DNA of 64,000 bases from Nannochloropsis salina CCMP1776 (GCA_004565275.1 SDOX01000017.1:675823-739822), one strand, 5' to 3'. Numbered from the stretch's first letter, positions 1 through 11,342 are shown. Notes: generated from the sequence alone by a model not told the origin. Numbers and translations are program-made.

Positions 1-181
1 CCGCCTTCCTCCCTCCCTCCTCTCCCTCCTCTCCCTCCCTCCCTCCCTCCCTCCTCTCCCTCCCTCCCTCCCTCCCTCCTCCCTCAAGCCATGACCCTGC
101 GCCCCTGCCCGCCTTTCCTCACCCTCCTCCCCCCCACCCGCCCTCCCTCCCTCCCTCCCTCCTTCCCTCCCTTCCCCCCAG

Positions 182-1712
182 CTACGTGGTCGCCCCCCTC
201 ATGATGGGCTACGCCGCCTACTCCCTGCTCCTGGAGGAGCACAAGGGCTGGTACTCCTGGCTCGTCACCAGCACGACCGGCTTCGTCTACGTATTTGGCT
301 TCGTCATGATGACGCCTCAGGTAGGTGCCCTTGCCTAGGGCCTCGGAGTTTTCCCGGCGGTTATGAGAGTCAATTTTCCCTTGGATTTGTGGGCTTTTTG
401 GGGGGGGGGATTGGGGAAATAGGGGGCGGGTCCCTTTTCCTTTCCCCTCTCCAGTGGTACGGGTATATCTCCGTACTGCTTTCCTTCTCCTCTTCCTTCA
501 CGCAAACCACTCTCCTACATATATTACATATATAGACCCCCTCAATCCACATCGACGACAAAGGCATGGCCGTCATTCATGTGCCTTCCCCTTTCCCTCC
601 CTCCCTCCCTCCCTCCCTCCCTCCCTCCCTCCCTCCCTCCCTCCCTCTCTCCCCCCAGCTCTACATCAACTTCAAGCTCAAGTCCGTGGCCCATCTCCCG
701 TGGCGGACCATGGTGTACAAGGCCCTCAACACCTTCATCGACGACCGTGAGGAGGGAGGGAGGGAGGGAGGGAGGGAGGGAGGGAGGCCTCCGGCCGCGT
801 GGTTGCCCTCCACATCGTTCACCCGCCGCAGGAGAGGAAGGGGCGGAAGGGAGACTAAAGCATCCCTCCCCCCCGCCCTCCCTCCCTCCCGCCCTTTCTC
901 CCGCCCTCCCTTCTCCAGTCTTCGCCTTCGTCATCAAAATGCCGACCATGCACCGACTCTCCTGTTTCCGCGATGACGTGATTTTTTTCATCATGCTCTA
1001 CCAGCGATACATCTACCCTGGTGCGTCTCCACCCCCCTCCCACCCTCCCTCCCTCCCTCCCTCTCTCTTTCCTTCCCGTGCGATCCCGTACCTCAATCCC
1101 TTCCTCCCTCCCTTCCTGCCTCCCTTCCTCCCTCCCTCCCTCCCTCCCTCGCCTCGTTCCCAGTGGACCGCACGCGTGTGAATGAGTTCGGGCAGCTCAC
1201 TCAAGATAACCAGGAGAGCGAGGAGGCGCAGAATCTTCTTGCGGCCGCCGGGGCGCCGGTGATCAAGGGGGAGGAAGGGGAGGAGGGCAGGGAGGGAGGG
1301 AGAGAGGATGGGAGGGAGGGAGATGGGCCATCGGCACGGGGCTTGGCGGGGTCGGTCATGGAGGTGGCGCCTGTCGAGGCAGGAGGTGCGTGAGATGTCA
1401 TGATGCGGGCGGAAGGGAGAGAGGAAGGGAGGAAGGGAGGGAGAAAGAGTGGGGGGAAGGGGGAAAGGAAGAGAGGGGGGGAGAAAGGGAGGAAGGGAGG
1501 TGGCGTTCTCCTCACTCCCTCTTTTGGTCTCGATTCACACAGAAAAAGACGGCGTGGAGGAGGAGGAAGAGGAGGAAGGGGGCAATGCTGGGAGGACGCT
1601 TGAGAGGGAGGGAGAGGAGGAGGAGGGAGGGACGGAGGAAGGGGAGAAGGAGGGGGAGACGGGAATGAGCGCTTCTCACGCGCAGGAAGCTGTCAGAGGC
1701 GATGGGATCTGA
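182..1712 (+). CDS. CLPTM1: CLPTM1 family transmembrane protein, C-terminal half (5' end outside window)
   Basis: Multi-pass ER/Golgi membrane protein of the cleft-lip-and-palate TM1 family; in animals these are linked to receptor assembly and lipid scrambling. Five exons are readable with matching phases: 182-320, 659-746, 919-1020, 1164-1385 and 1543-1712 (stop TGA 1710-1712). Family hallmarks follow in order: EEHKGWYSWLVTS, FGFVMMTPQ, KLKSVAHLPWRTMVYKALN, FAFVIKMPTMHRLS, RDDVIFFIMLYQRYIYP and DRTRVNEFGQ. After the conserved part the tail (about 125 residues) is Glu/Gly-rich and low in complexity, partly encoded by GGGA repeats, so its exact sequence is less certain. The upstream exons lie before base 1. 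Introns are filled with CCCT repeats that end in the splice acceptor. The family call is firm; the tail splice at 1386/1542 is inferred from phase. Confidence 0.92.
594..658 (+). repeat. (CCCT)n microsatellite forming an intron 3' end
   Basis: About 12 uninterrupted CCCT units run straight into the CLPTM1 splice acceptor at 657-658. The repeat therefore doubles as an extended polypyrimidine tract. Similar tracts end other introns here (for example 3361-3404, and 7067-7130 read on the minus strand). Confidence 0.85.
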
Positions 1713-2442
1713 TCGAGTCGAGGAAGGCCTGGGACCCGAACACACGCCAGGGAGGGGAAGAGGGAGGGCGGGGAGGAGGGCGGGCAGCCCGCTCCCTTCG
1801 CGACTCCTTTGGCGCTGGGTAGCCTTCTTTTGAACGTTTCCTCTCCCTCAATCAGCTCCTCCTCTTGTTCCCCCTCCTCCTCCTCGTCCTCCCTCTCCTG
1901 CCCCTCCTCTTACCCCTCCTCGTCCTCCTCCTTCCCCTTCTTCTCCTTCTCCTCTTCCCTCCTCTTTTGTTGCCACTGACCATCATTTCTTGTCACGGCG
2001 GGCGGCAGAGAGGCGCGTAGGCGGTGTACAACCACCGGATAGGACCATGGACGTAAAGGGAAAAGTAAACGTGAAATTGTAGCCTTGGACGTCATGGATG
2101 AAAGGAGAGGGGAGCTAGGTCGATACCAACCCCGAGAGGGAACCGTGACGATGCGGCCCGCTGATGTGATGACTCGCTGGGGGCTGCGGGACGTTCGAGG
2201 ATGCCCTAGGGCTCAGTCGAGGGGGTTCCATCCCCCTTGTGGTAGAGGCGAGGCTCGACAAGGGGACGTTTGTGTCGTATAAGTCAGATCACGCCAGAAG
2301 AATCATCACCATGAGAAGCGTCGTTGGAAGGCGACCCGCCCTCACTTTCTTTGCCTTGCGACTCACGCGACCTCTCTTCTCCCTCCCTCCCTCCCTTCCT
2401 CCCTCCCTTCCTCCCTCCCATTCTTCCTCTCAGGTGCTAGGC
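1713..2442. other. Intergenic: CLPTM1 3' flank and upstream region of ankyrin-like gene
   Basis: Begins with purine-rich and pyrimidine-rich low-complexity sequence. A stretch at 2085-2290 is open in two frames and could hold an upstream exon of the next gene, because 2434 looks like a splice acceptor (pyrimidine tract, then CTCAG). No recognised protein or RNA gene was seen. Confidence 0.4.
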
Positions 2443-3722
2443 ATGTCCCCTCAAGACATTCCTTCCGGTCCCGACGGAAACAGACAGACCGCAGAGGGAC
2501 ACGCGACCGTCGAGGAGAGCCCGCAGGGACCTTGTCGACCGCCCACGTCCCCCCTCCCCTACGGAGCCCACGCCCTGGCCGAGGCCCTCGCGCGAGGAGA
2601 GAGCGCGGCGGTCATGAAAATCCTCGACGCTGGTCCGTGTTTCCTCCCTGCCCATCATCCCCACATTCTCAACGTCCAAGGGAAAGGGCATCTCACCCCT
2701 CTCCCTCCTTCCCGCCCTCCTTCCCTCCCTCCCGCTGGTCGCGCGCTCCCTGCCAGGCATCCCCCTCGCTACCCTTGGCCCAGGCCGCGCTCTTCACCGC
2801 GTCGCTCAGGCGGCTCCGTGCATGGACCCCTCCAGCCTCTTCAGCCTCCTCCATCTCCTCCTTCAGCAGGGCGCAGGGGCGGAGGGCGGGGTGGATGTCT
2901 TGGACGAGGTGAGCCACCAGGATGGGGTCTCCCTATCTTCTCCGTCGTCTCCCCGAAATGTCTGCTTCTGTGTAGTCTGTGGGAATGAATGCATGCCGGA
3001 GCGGCTTTCCACGGTACCTCATGCCCTGCGGGGGGTTGCGTTCCCTGAAGTGCCTCAACCGCCCCAACGGACGCTTCGTGAAACGTGTGGGTGCTGCCGG
3101 CTGGAGCTCTCTTTTTTCTCTGTGCAAGCTCCCCATACTGTCGGGTAGACTGCGAGGATTTCCTTCGTGGCATGGGCCACTCCGCGGCCTTTCCTTTCCC
3201 GCGAGCGCACATTTTGCCACCGAAACCCGCGCTTCACCCACAAAGACTCGATTTGCCCTCTTTTCAGCTCAGTCATTTCTGCCCCTATGCGGGTCTTGCA
3301 TGCCCTCCTCGCTGGACTATACAACGTGGCAGACCTCAAACCCTCCATTCCTACGCCTCCATTCCCCTCCCTCCCTCCCTCCCTCCCTCCCTCCCTCCTC
3401 CCAGGCTGGCCTCTCCCCCCTCCACCGTTTCACTTCCCTCTCCCTGCTTCCCGCCCTTAGCCTGCTCCTCGACCATGGTGCGAACATTGACATTCTGTCC
3501 GTCCCTCCCTCCTCCGCCTCCCCGCTTCATTTGGCAGCGCGAAACAAGGATGAAGCTGCCTGCCTGCTGTTGCTTGGTCGAGGAGGGGAGGAGGGGAGGA
3601 GGGACGGGAGAGGGAAGACCCCGATGGACTATTTCCCGGAGCTGATATTGTGGAGAAATCGAAATAGAAAAGAAGAGGAAGGAAAAGGCGGAGAAATGAA
3701 ACGGGAGGGGAGGGAAGCCTGA
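2443..3722 (+). CDS. Small ankyrin-repeat-like protein
   Basis: Three exons join in phase: 2443-2632, 2757-2908 and 3405-3722, giving about 219 residues. The last exon contains LLLDHGANIDIL followed by SPLHLAARNKDEAACLLL, the classic ankyrin helix-turn-helix and TPLHLAA signatures; the first two exons look like weaker, degenerate repeats (ALARGESAAVMKILDAG, LLHLLLQQGAGAEGGVDVLDE). Such repeats mediate protein binding; no catalytic domain is visible. The C-terminus is Lys/Glu-rich. The ATG at 2443 follows a good splice acceptor by about 9 bases, so an upstream coding exon is possible. The specific function is unknown. Confidence 0.6.
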
Positions 3723-3967
3723 CATGTGTGAGGCCTGAGTGAGAGGAGGACCTGCCGTGCGACCAGTCGAAAGGAAAGGAGCCCTGACAAGGCCGAGAAG
3801 CGACCAATAACTGTACATAACATTTCCCCCACTCTAGCCATAGATGTCTTTGTACTCGGTCATTCTCTGACTCTATACGTTCAGTCCCAGCCAGCATGCC
3901 CCGGGCCCTGTCTTTTGCGACCGGCCCCCTCCCCTTCTCCCACTCCGCGCATGACCCCTGTCCACTG

Positions 3968-4873
3968 CTACACCGACGTCCTCGCACCTCTCATGACTAG
4001 CCAGTCAGCCAACAAGGCCGCCCCAAACACCATCAAATTGTCCCACCCCTCCGGGACCGGCAAGGACTCTGCCGCCGCGCTCAACAAGGTGGATCCCCAC
4101 ACCCTCCTCCATACCCGTTCCATTCCCTTCCGCCCGTGCCGTCCTCCGTCATCGATGGTCCAGCCTTGCCGAGAACTGTACAGGACGAAGCAGGCGGAGG
4201 TAAACGAGCTGGCTACGATAAATCCCACGGTCCCGATCCACGACTTGCTGGGGCACCAGGGGATCCGTCCGCGCCCGAGGGGTTTCTGACGGCGCAAGAC
4301 GTCGTCTTGCTTCTTCTCAAAGCCATAGGAGGGGACGGCGGGCGCAAACTTTCGGCCAACCACGTCAGCGAAACCATCACCAGCACACAGACAGGATATA
4401 CACAAGGCTGCCGTGAGGCGTCGCCAGAACAGAAGGGTTGCAATTATCATAACGCTACCATAAAATAAAGGCCCACGCAAAAGCTCTTGCCTCGCACCTG
4501 TCCTGCTCATACTTTTGACGGTCGCTGGATTGACTATGATACCCAGGCCCACGATAGTGAAGAATGATGTCAGGGCAAGGGGTGCTCCAGCCGCAAAGTA
4601 CGAGGCAGAAGGCAAAGAAGAAAACAGCGGCCAACAAAGCAAGAAGATAGGGCCGCAGCCGATGTGCATCAGCTTTCGTGCGGTCGTAGAAGCACAAATA
4701 TTACGGGTGGCAAGGAGTTTGACTCCTTCCGCATAAGACACCATGGCCAGAGACGTGAGGAGGAGGGCACGAGCATCGTGCGATGACCCGGGAAGCACTT
4801 TAGCAGTAAAAAACGATGATACGGTGGGGAAATTGCTGTCCAATGATGACGATGACAGGGCAGGTGGTGACAT
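3968..4873 (-). CDS. Phytol/farnesol kinase-like (VTE5/FOLK family) integral membrane protein
   Basis: Single-exon 301-residue protein of the dolichol kinase/phytol kinase (CTP-dependent isoprenol kinase) superfamily. In plants these plastid or ER enzymes salvage phytol from chlorophyll breakdown for tocopherol, or phosphorylate farnesol. Diagnostic motifs are RKLMHIG (residues 66-72), the acidic GDGFADVVG (165-173) and KSWIGTVGF (210-218), with several hydrophobic segments and a C-terminal PVPEGWDNLMVFGAA block as in VTE5. About 20 extra charged residues sit between the GDG motif and KSW, where the family usually has a short loop; an unrecognised short intron cannot be excluded. The Ser-rich N-terminus (1-30) could be a targeting peptide. 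VTE5, VTE6 or FOLK cannot be told apart by eye. Confidence 0.85.
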   Translation of the reverse strand: MSPPALSSSSLDSNFPTVSSFFTAKVLPGSSHDARALLLTSLAMVSYAEGVKLLATRNICASTTARKLMHIGCGPIFLLCWPLFSSLPSASYFAAGAPLALTSFFTIVGLGIIVNPATVKSMSRTGARQELLRGPLFYGSVMIIATLLFWRRLTAALCISCLCAGDGFADVVGRKFAPAVPSYGFEKKQDDVLRRQKPLGRGRIPWCPSKSWIGTVGFIVASSFTSACFVLYSSRQGWTIDDGGRHGRKGMERVWRRVWGSTLLSAAAESLPVPEGWDNLMVFGAALLADWLVMRGARTSV

Positions 4874-6003
4874 AGCAAACGCCTGTCAGCGTCTGTTTGT
4901 GGGAATAGCGTGAGAGTTTGAAGTCCAATCTCAACTTCTTTCGAAAGAGCAACGCGAGGCATGTCATGATTCAAATATCCGTTACGGGCTTTCAATCAAC
5001 GGTTCGGACCGGGAGGTAAAGATCTTGAGTTTGTTACGGCATGATTTGTGGTTTGCCTGCAATCTTACGATACGGAACGTATTAAAGTATCGTATATGAG
5101 GACGATGAGGGGCTTTTGAGAATATCGTTACTGCTGGCTGTAATGAACGCTCTAGAGCCATGTTACATTCCCGGTTTGATCCTCATCGTATTACTTTGAT
5201 CTGTTCGTCAGTATCTTGGGTTTAATTTCTACATAACCAGCTCGCATAAGGGTCCAGAACTTTTAATCCCTACGTCCGCTAACAACTCTCTACAGAGAAC
5301 TTAAGATTACTTATTTTCAATAGCAGCTTCGAATACTGGACAGGTTACGAGACCCTCGCCGCACTATCGCTCAACATACCGTGCGATCTACAAATGATCG
5401 CTTTTGTCACCCTTCTATTTACAATTTCCGTAGTTCTTTACCGACTCTTCTTCTCGATCTACACTATCCATGCCAGAGACAGTCCTTCAATGTCTCACGC
5501 TTGATCCCTGCGGTCACACATAGACGGGCGAGGAAGAAGCTGGCACAGGTACCTCCACCCCCTCCACTACCTCATGCAGCAACGGCTTCTTATCTCGCTT
5601 TCCTTTCCCCCCCGCCCAGTGGGCTCGATTTAAGACGTTTCCCGCCCTGGAGGGGGAGGAGGGAAAAAGGCGATGAGAGAAAAGGAGGGCGATGAATAGC
5701 GAGGAGATTAAGATGAGTGAGCATGGACCATACACAGACCCATGTCCTCGGTCTTTGCCGCTCGAAGCCTCCACTGAAGTCCATCCCCCCTCTGTGCCTT
5801 CATCAAGCCCCTTCCCTCCCCATCACTTTCAGACACATTTCACACGGCATCATCGCAAGCTCCTCCCTTCCGTCCTCTCAATTTCTCTATCACAATCACC
5901 TTTTCACCTCTGGGATCATGCCTGAGGCTCATGGAGAGCGCCACTTCCGAATCGCTATCAATCTCCCCCCGTGTCCTCCCCCCGCCCCACCCTCTCGGTC
6001 CAC
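4874..6003. other. Intergenic, AT-richer
   Basis: Lies between the 5' end of the phytol-kinase-like gene and the 3' end of the MFSD1-like gene, both on the minus strand. 4996-5500 is AT-richer than its surroundings and probably holds the kinase promoter. Near 5640-5700 short CCCT/GGAG tracts appear. The MFSD1 stop (6004-6006) overlaps a perfect GTGAGT donor, so a further 3' exon within 5840-6003 is conceivable but unsupported. Confidence 0.4.
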
Positions 6004-7640
6004 TCACCGGGAGTCCAGCACGTTCAGCCAAAGCCCAAAGGCGAGCCCGACCACGGCCAAGTAGACGAAGAGGAGCTCGACGTGGGGGATGTACTCTGAG
6101 CCAGCAGCCTGGTGGGGGCGGGCGGGGGAATGCGAGGGGTGGATGAGGGGGTGGAAGGGATGGAAGGGGGGCGCATGTCCCACCGGGGACCCCCCCCTGG
6201 TGCGTGACTGTACCTTGTATATTGCGGCCGCCATGAGCGGGAAGAGGGCCAGGCCGGCGTTTTGGATGGCGGTGGTGAGCCCGTAGGCAACCCCTACCCG
6301 ATCTTCCGGCACGGTGAAGGGCACGGAGGGCCAGAGGACGGCGGCAAACGCGCTACGAGAGCAGGAGGGAGGGAGGAAGGGAGAAAGGGAAGGAAGGAAG
6401 GGGGATCGAAGGAGCGTGTGGAGTGGATGTCTCATAAGACCAAAGAAAGGCGTGGTCGGTCAAGGGGGGGGGGAGGGGAGAAGGGGGGGAAAGAGGGAGA
6501 TATCCCCCACCTGTAGGCGAGGCCTTGGCCGACAAGGGGAACGGCCGGCGAGAGCGAGCGCCAATAGGCTGTGGTCAAAAGGCGTATATATTTATAGTAG
6601 ACATATATATATATATGTATTCACTCCTGCGCCTGTTAATGCCCACGCACGTGTCCGGCGCCCTCTCCCTTTCCCCCTTTCTCCCTCCCTCCCTCCCTCC
6701 CTCCCTCCCTCCCTCCCTCCCTCCCTCCCTCCCTCCCTTCCCTCCCTCCTTCCCTCCCTCCCAGACACTCACGCGCCACGGGATGCAAATTCGACACCAT
6801 CCCCCCCCCCCTCCTTCCCTTCCCCCTCCCTCCCTCCCTCCTTCCTCACCCTGAACCACTCGGCCACCAGGCTGCTCTGCGCCACGGACATGTTCTCTCC
6901 GCCCAATCCGTAGATGGTGCGGCCCAGTAGCATGAGAGGGAAAGAATGATAGCTTCCCCCCAACGCGAAGAAAATTTGCCCCACCAGGAGGAAGAGGGTG
7001 AAGGCTGTCAAGGGGGGGGGGAGAGGATGAGATGTTGTCGTCGTGTCTGGACTTGCGGGGCGGACGGAGGGAGGGAGCGAGGGAGGGAGGGAGGGAGGGA
7101 GGGAGGGAGGGAGGGAGGGAGGGAGGAAGGGAGGACTGGGAGGACAGGACTCTGACCGATTAGACAAATGCGTGCTCCAAATTTATCGACAAAAATGCCC
7201 CCGAAAAAGGGGAGGACGATGTTGGGGAGGGAGTACACTGTGTAGAAGAGCGAATACATGGGCTGCGGGGGAGGGTTAGGATTAATAAATGGTGTAGAGG
7301 AAGGGTACAAAGACGTCGGCCGATGGTTGTTAGCGGACATTGTAGCTGCGTTCATATTTTGGAAAAAGCAGGGACATTTTTTGATCGCTAGCTGAGAATC
7401 GCACGCCAGTGACCCCTAGGCGAGGGAGTGTTAGGATGATATGTTCCTCCCTACACCCCTCTTTTTCCTTCGTACCTCGAATTCACTCTTGTCCAGGCCC
7501 ATGTTTTGACGAATCAAGTCCTTCAACGAGGCTGGAATGTCATACACGAAGTAATTGCTTAGCATTAGGAGCGATGCTGCCAGGAGGATGACCCATCGTA
7601 GAGACGAGGCGGACTTCTGAAGTAGTTTTGTCGGAGGCAT
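6004..7640 (-). CDS. MFSD1: MFSD1-like major facilitator, middle exons apparently missing
   Basis: Lysosomal/solute transporter family member. Exons on the minus strand are 7640-7476 (LRWVILLAASLLMLSNYFVY), 7262-7157 (YSLPNIVLPFFGGIFVDKFG), 7004-6850 (FALGGSYHSFPLMLLGRTIY, then SVAQSSLVAEWF), 6568-6511 (PLVGQGLAY), 6352-6214 (FAAVLWPSVPFTVPEDRVG, then AIQNAGLALFPLMAA) and 6108-6004. The N- and C-terminal parts match MFSD1 closely. The readable exons encode only about 242 residues against roughly 465 in animal MFSD1, and the central transmembrane helices are absent. The exon ending at 6850 is in phase 0, whereas the exon starting at 6568 needs one preceding base. At least one exon is therefore missing between them. 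The start (ATG 7638-7640) lies just after a splice-acceptor-like site, so an upstream exon is possible. Confidence 0.82.
6570..6850. repeat. Low-complexity CCCT block inside the MFSD1-like gene
   Basis: Nearly pure CCCT/CCTT repeats (6661-6840 on the plus strand) next to a short AT-repeat at about 6586-6617. The block lies where the central MFSD1 exons should be and is a plausible site of repeat collapse or deletion. Confidence 0.7.
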
Positions 7641-8902
7641 CAGGGTCTGAACGGAGAAATTGAGGAATGATGGAAACAAGAAATTTAAATGCGCCATCAG
7701 AATTGTCGCGGTCAAAGACTCTCGAGCATTTCTGGAAAAAGCATTGCCTTGTTCCACCACTTAGCGTACACGTGCAAGGAGTGCAATGTGGGAACATGAA
7801 CGGAATGATTTCCCTGATAAATGGTGTGAAAGAGGGCTAATAGCTTCAGCCACAGACAGCAATAAATATCAACACCCCCGACAGCAATCACAATGCTTTC
7901 ATTCAAAAAGTGTCTGCACCTTGTCCCTGCTCGGAAGTGTCGACATAACCTGGTAATTCAAGTCTCCCGCGAAAGGCACGGTCGCCTACTCTGCACTTCG
8001 GCTTTCTCGGGACGCAGAATCCTTCAGAGCCGTCCTACGGAATGGAGGAACAAAATAAGTAAGAGCCGGGGCACATGCGCGCCACCACCAGCAGATTGGG
8101 AGGGGGGGGTTCCAAGGATATTGTTGTAGGAGGCTGTGCTTCAATGCCGTGCCCTGGTGGAGAATGCATTGTGTTCTCACAAGCCTCAACATTGTTCTAG
8201 TGTAGTGCCTGATAGCACTCCAATGGGGTGGAGCACATGGCCCGCCCCCTTGAATTATTTGTACGCATTTGTTTGGGTACCTTTCTTCTTATTTTGGCTA
8301 GCCGTACTCAATCCTGCCGCGTGAATTTTATTTCATGCGTGCTTCTGTGCCGTTGGTTGATTTTTTAGGGTCTTGTGGCACGTTATGCTGATGCTTATCA
8401 ATCGTTCCCCGAGTGCTGAGAAGGATTCTAGTATCTTTGCTGCCTTGCTCCCACCCGTTCATGAGTCCATGCGGACGCAAAATTTGGTGTGGCAGGTATC
8501 ACAGCATGGGCATCCTTTGAGCAACATATTATTGTCATCTGGTCTAGACGTCCATATCACTGTGTACATGTGTATGGAGCTAGAACGTCAATTTCGCATG
8601 GCCATTCCGAGCGGCCGGGGGGAGAGCTCATGCCTCTCCTCGACCGGTCCGTAACTTGAAGGCCAAGAAACGAGCCAGTTTTTGGATAAGTTACACTTGT
8701 ACGGTCATATATCTATTTATCCATGTTACAAAACACGGTCAAGCCTTTTTATGAATTGACGCGCACGAAAAGACACCCTGATAGCCTTGAATGGCGGGGC
8801 CCATCTCCACCACCCAAAGCTGCCCACAGCCTCATCCCTTTTCCTCGCGCGTTCATCCGACACACCAGCATACTTCCACAGACATAAGCTTTCATCTCAA
8901 GC
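7641..8902. other. Divergent promoter region, MFSD1-like and nucleolin-like genes
   Basis: About 1.26 kb between two divergently transcribed genes, AT-richer than the coding regions and without CCCT repeats. The short open frames (8136-8324, 8373-8654) show no family motif. Nothing else recognised. Confidence 0.45.
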
Positions 8903-10500
8903 ATGGGTAAATCAAGCAAATCCAAGGCGGACAAAACACTGGGTGCGGACGTGGTCGTCCAGAGCAAAGGTGGCAGCGCCGAGGGCACGAAGGCGGTCGG
9001 CAAGAAAGGCAAGAAAGCAGCGAAACCTGTCGAGCCCTCTTCCTCTTCCTCCAGCGACTCCTCGTCCGACGAGGAAGTTACGCCAACCACCAACGGCACG
9101 GCGGGCAAAAAAGGAGGCAAGGTTGTGGCCAAGCCGGTGGCAGCAAGCAGTGACTCGGACGATGATTCCTCCTCCTCCTCTGAGGACGAGGCCCCTGCGC
9201 CCAAGAAGGCGACGCCAGCGGCCGCCAAGAAAGAGAAGCTGACCAAGAAGAAAGCAGCGCCTGAATCGAGCGACAGCGACGATTCGGGTTCGGAGTCGGA
9301 CGACAGCAGTGAGGAGGAGGAGGCAGCGGTGAAGCCAGCCACTCCCGCCCGTGGGAAAACGACAGCTCCCTCGAAGAAGGCAGAGCCTGAGAGCAGCAGC
9401 TCCGAGAGCTCTGACGGTAGCGACGAGGAGGAGGAGGAGGAGGAGGCGGCGGCGAAACCCAAGGCGGCCGAGGAGTCGTCGGACGAGAGCAGCAGCGACA
9501 GTGAGGAGGAGGAGGAGGAGGAGGAGAAGAAGGCGGCGACCAAGGCAGAGTCGAGCGAGAGTGGCGGTGAATCTTCTTCTTCGGAGGAGGACGAGGACGA
9601 GGAGGAGGAGGAGACGGCGGTTGCCGCGTCCAAGAAACGGAAAGGCGGGGAGGAGGGCGGGCAGGAGAAGAAGAAGAGCAAGGGTGCCGCAAGCCCCGAC
9701 GAGGACCGGAAGGTATTCGTGCAAGGGCTGCCCTGGTCGGCGACAGAGGAGGAAGTACGGGCCTTTTTTGAAAAATGCGGGCCCATGACCAGCGTGGAGC
9801 TCCCCTTGAAGGACGGGCGCTCCTCGGGAACCGCCTACATTGTCTTCGGGGAGGAGGACGGGGTGGGGAAGGCAGTGGCGATGAACGAGGAGATCTTCGG
9901 AGATAGCGGCCGGTGGGTCCGGGTTCGGAAATACGAGCCGGTGGCGGCGGGGAAGGACGGGGGGAAAGGGATGGGGTTTGCTCGGCCTCCGTCGGAGAAA
10001 CCGGAGGGGTGCATGAGCGTTTTTATCGGAAATTTGTCGTGGAACATCGACGAGGAGACGATTCGGTCGGCCTTTGCCAGCTGTGGGGAGGTGATGAGCG
10101 TCCGTTTCGCCACGGACCGGGAGACCGGGGAATTTCGGGGATTTGGCCACGTGGATTTTGCCGACGAGTCGGCTCCCGAGGCGGCGGTGCAGATGGCGGG
10201 CACGCCGGTCATGGGCCGGGAGATCCGAGTCGATTATGCCCAGCCGCGTCCTCCTCGCGAGGGTGGGTTTGGTGGGGGAGGAAGGGGGGGAGGTCGGGGG
10301 GGAGGGCGGGGGGGAGGGCGGTCGTTTGGGGGGGGGGAGGGGGCGGGTTCGGAGGAGGGGGCGGGTTCGGGAGGAGGGAGGGGCGGAGGGAGGGGCGGAG
10401 GACGTGGCGGAGGACGAGGGGGGGGCGAGACGGGGCGATCAACAAGAACCGAGGGAGCATTCAGGCATTTGCGGGAAACAAGAAGACATTCGACGACTGA
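8903..10500 (+). CDS. Nucleolin/GAR2-like nucleolar RNA-binding protein
   Basis: Abundant nucleolar protein type acting in pre-rRNA processing and rDNA chromatin. ATG at 8903. Residues 1-265 alternate Lys-rich and Ser/Asp/Glu-rich acidic blocks (SSSSSSDSSSDEE type, predicted CK2 sites). RRM1 spans about 270-350 (RNP2-like VFVQGLPW, RNP1-like GTAYIVFG) and RRM2 about 371-447 (VFIGNLSW, RGFGHVDF). A Gly/Arg-rich GAR domain then starts near 455. In the reading frame used so far the ORF runs on to 10696 in non-family sequence. Another frame ends at 10498-10500 with the natural-looking tail NKNRGSIQAFAGNKKTFDD. The G-homopolymers at 10328-10338 and about 10420 lie exactly where the frame would have to change, so sequence-length error or real polymorphism there is likely. 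I give 10500 as the probable end. Confidence 0.83.
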
Positions 10501-10775
10501 GCAAATGGCCGTTGGTGACGTGGTAGGCGCTGATCGGTGTGGGGGGAAGGGGGGAGAGAGGGAGGGAAAGAGGGAGGGAGAGGGGGCAGGTCGGACATGG
10601 AGGAAAGGGGCGAGAGCGGAACGGGCCCATGCTGCTGGAGTGCCTCGAGGCGGGTGGGGGGAAGAGGAGGGAAGAGTACAAGCGGCCGTGGCGTGAGGGG
10701 AGGGAGGAAGTGATGAGCTTGGAGGGTGGTGGGAAGGTGGGTGGGCAGAGGCCCCATGTCGCGGGGTTTATTATA

Positions 10776-10781
10776 AATAAA
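10776..10781 (+). terminator. Poly(A) signal AATAAA, nucleolin-like gene
   Basis: Canonical hexamer about 275 bases after the proposed stop, inside a short AT-rich patch in otherwise G-rich 3' sequence. Confidence 0.45.
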
Positions 10782-11342
10782 GCTGCTGAAAGCAGGACCC
10801 CGGGAGAGCAGTGGGGAAGATGAAGGCAGTCGCCAGGGAGGACCGCCGTGGAAAGGCGGAAGGCGTGGGGCCGCGGGTGGTGAGGATGTTGCGAGAAGGG
10901 AGGCTCGGCACCCGTCGCGCCCCCGGCTGCAAGGGCCTGTCAGATGACAAGGGGAGGCGCCAGCAGCGGCAGCAGCCACGGCGCTGCCGCTGGTATGGGG
11001 ACGGGGGCAGAAGAGGAGGGTGAGCGACGGGAGGACGTGGAGGGCCTCGAGGGGGACAGAGGACCCGAAGATGGGCCGCACCCCTCCCTCTGCCACGGGA
11101 GGGAAATGGAAGGAGATCCGCATGGGCCGTCGCCTTAGGTTTTTGGGTTCGTAGAAAGTGTGTAAGAGGAAAAGAGGGAAGGCAAGGAGGCGGGTAGAGC
11201 TGCGTCTGGAGCCTGTGTGTCGAAGAGAGTACTGGGAGGGAAAGGGAGGAGAAGAGGGCGGAAGAAAGGAGAAAGGACCGAGAAAGATGGCGGGAATCTG
11301 AGGCAGATATATGGGACTAGAGAAAGTGTCAAAGGTTTTTAC

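Noticed and set aside
8912-10150. Long minus-strand open frame (412 codons) opposite the nucleolin-like gene
   Set aside because: It mirrors GC-rich Ser/Glu/Lys codons; it has Leu/Arg runs and no domain. The plus frame has two clear RRMs.
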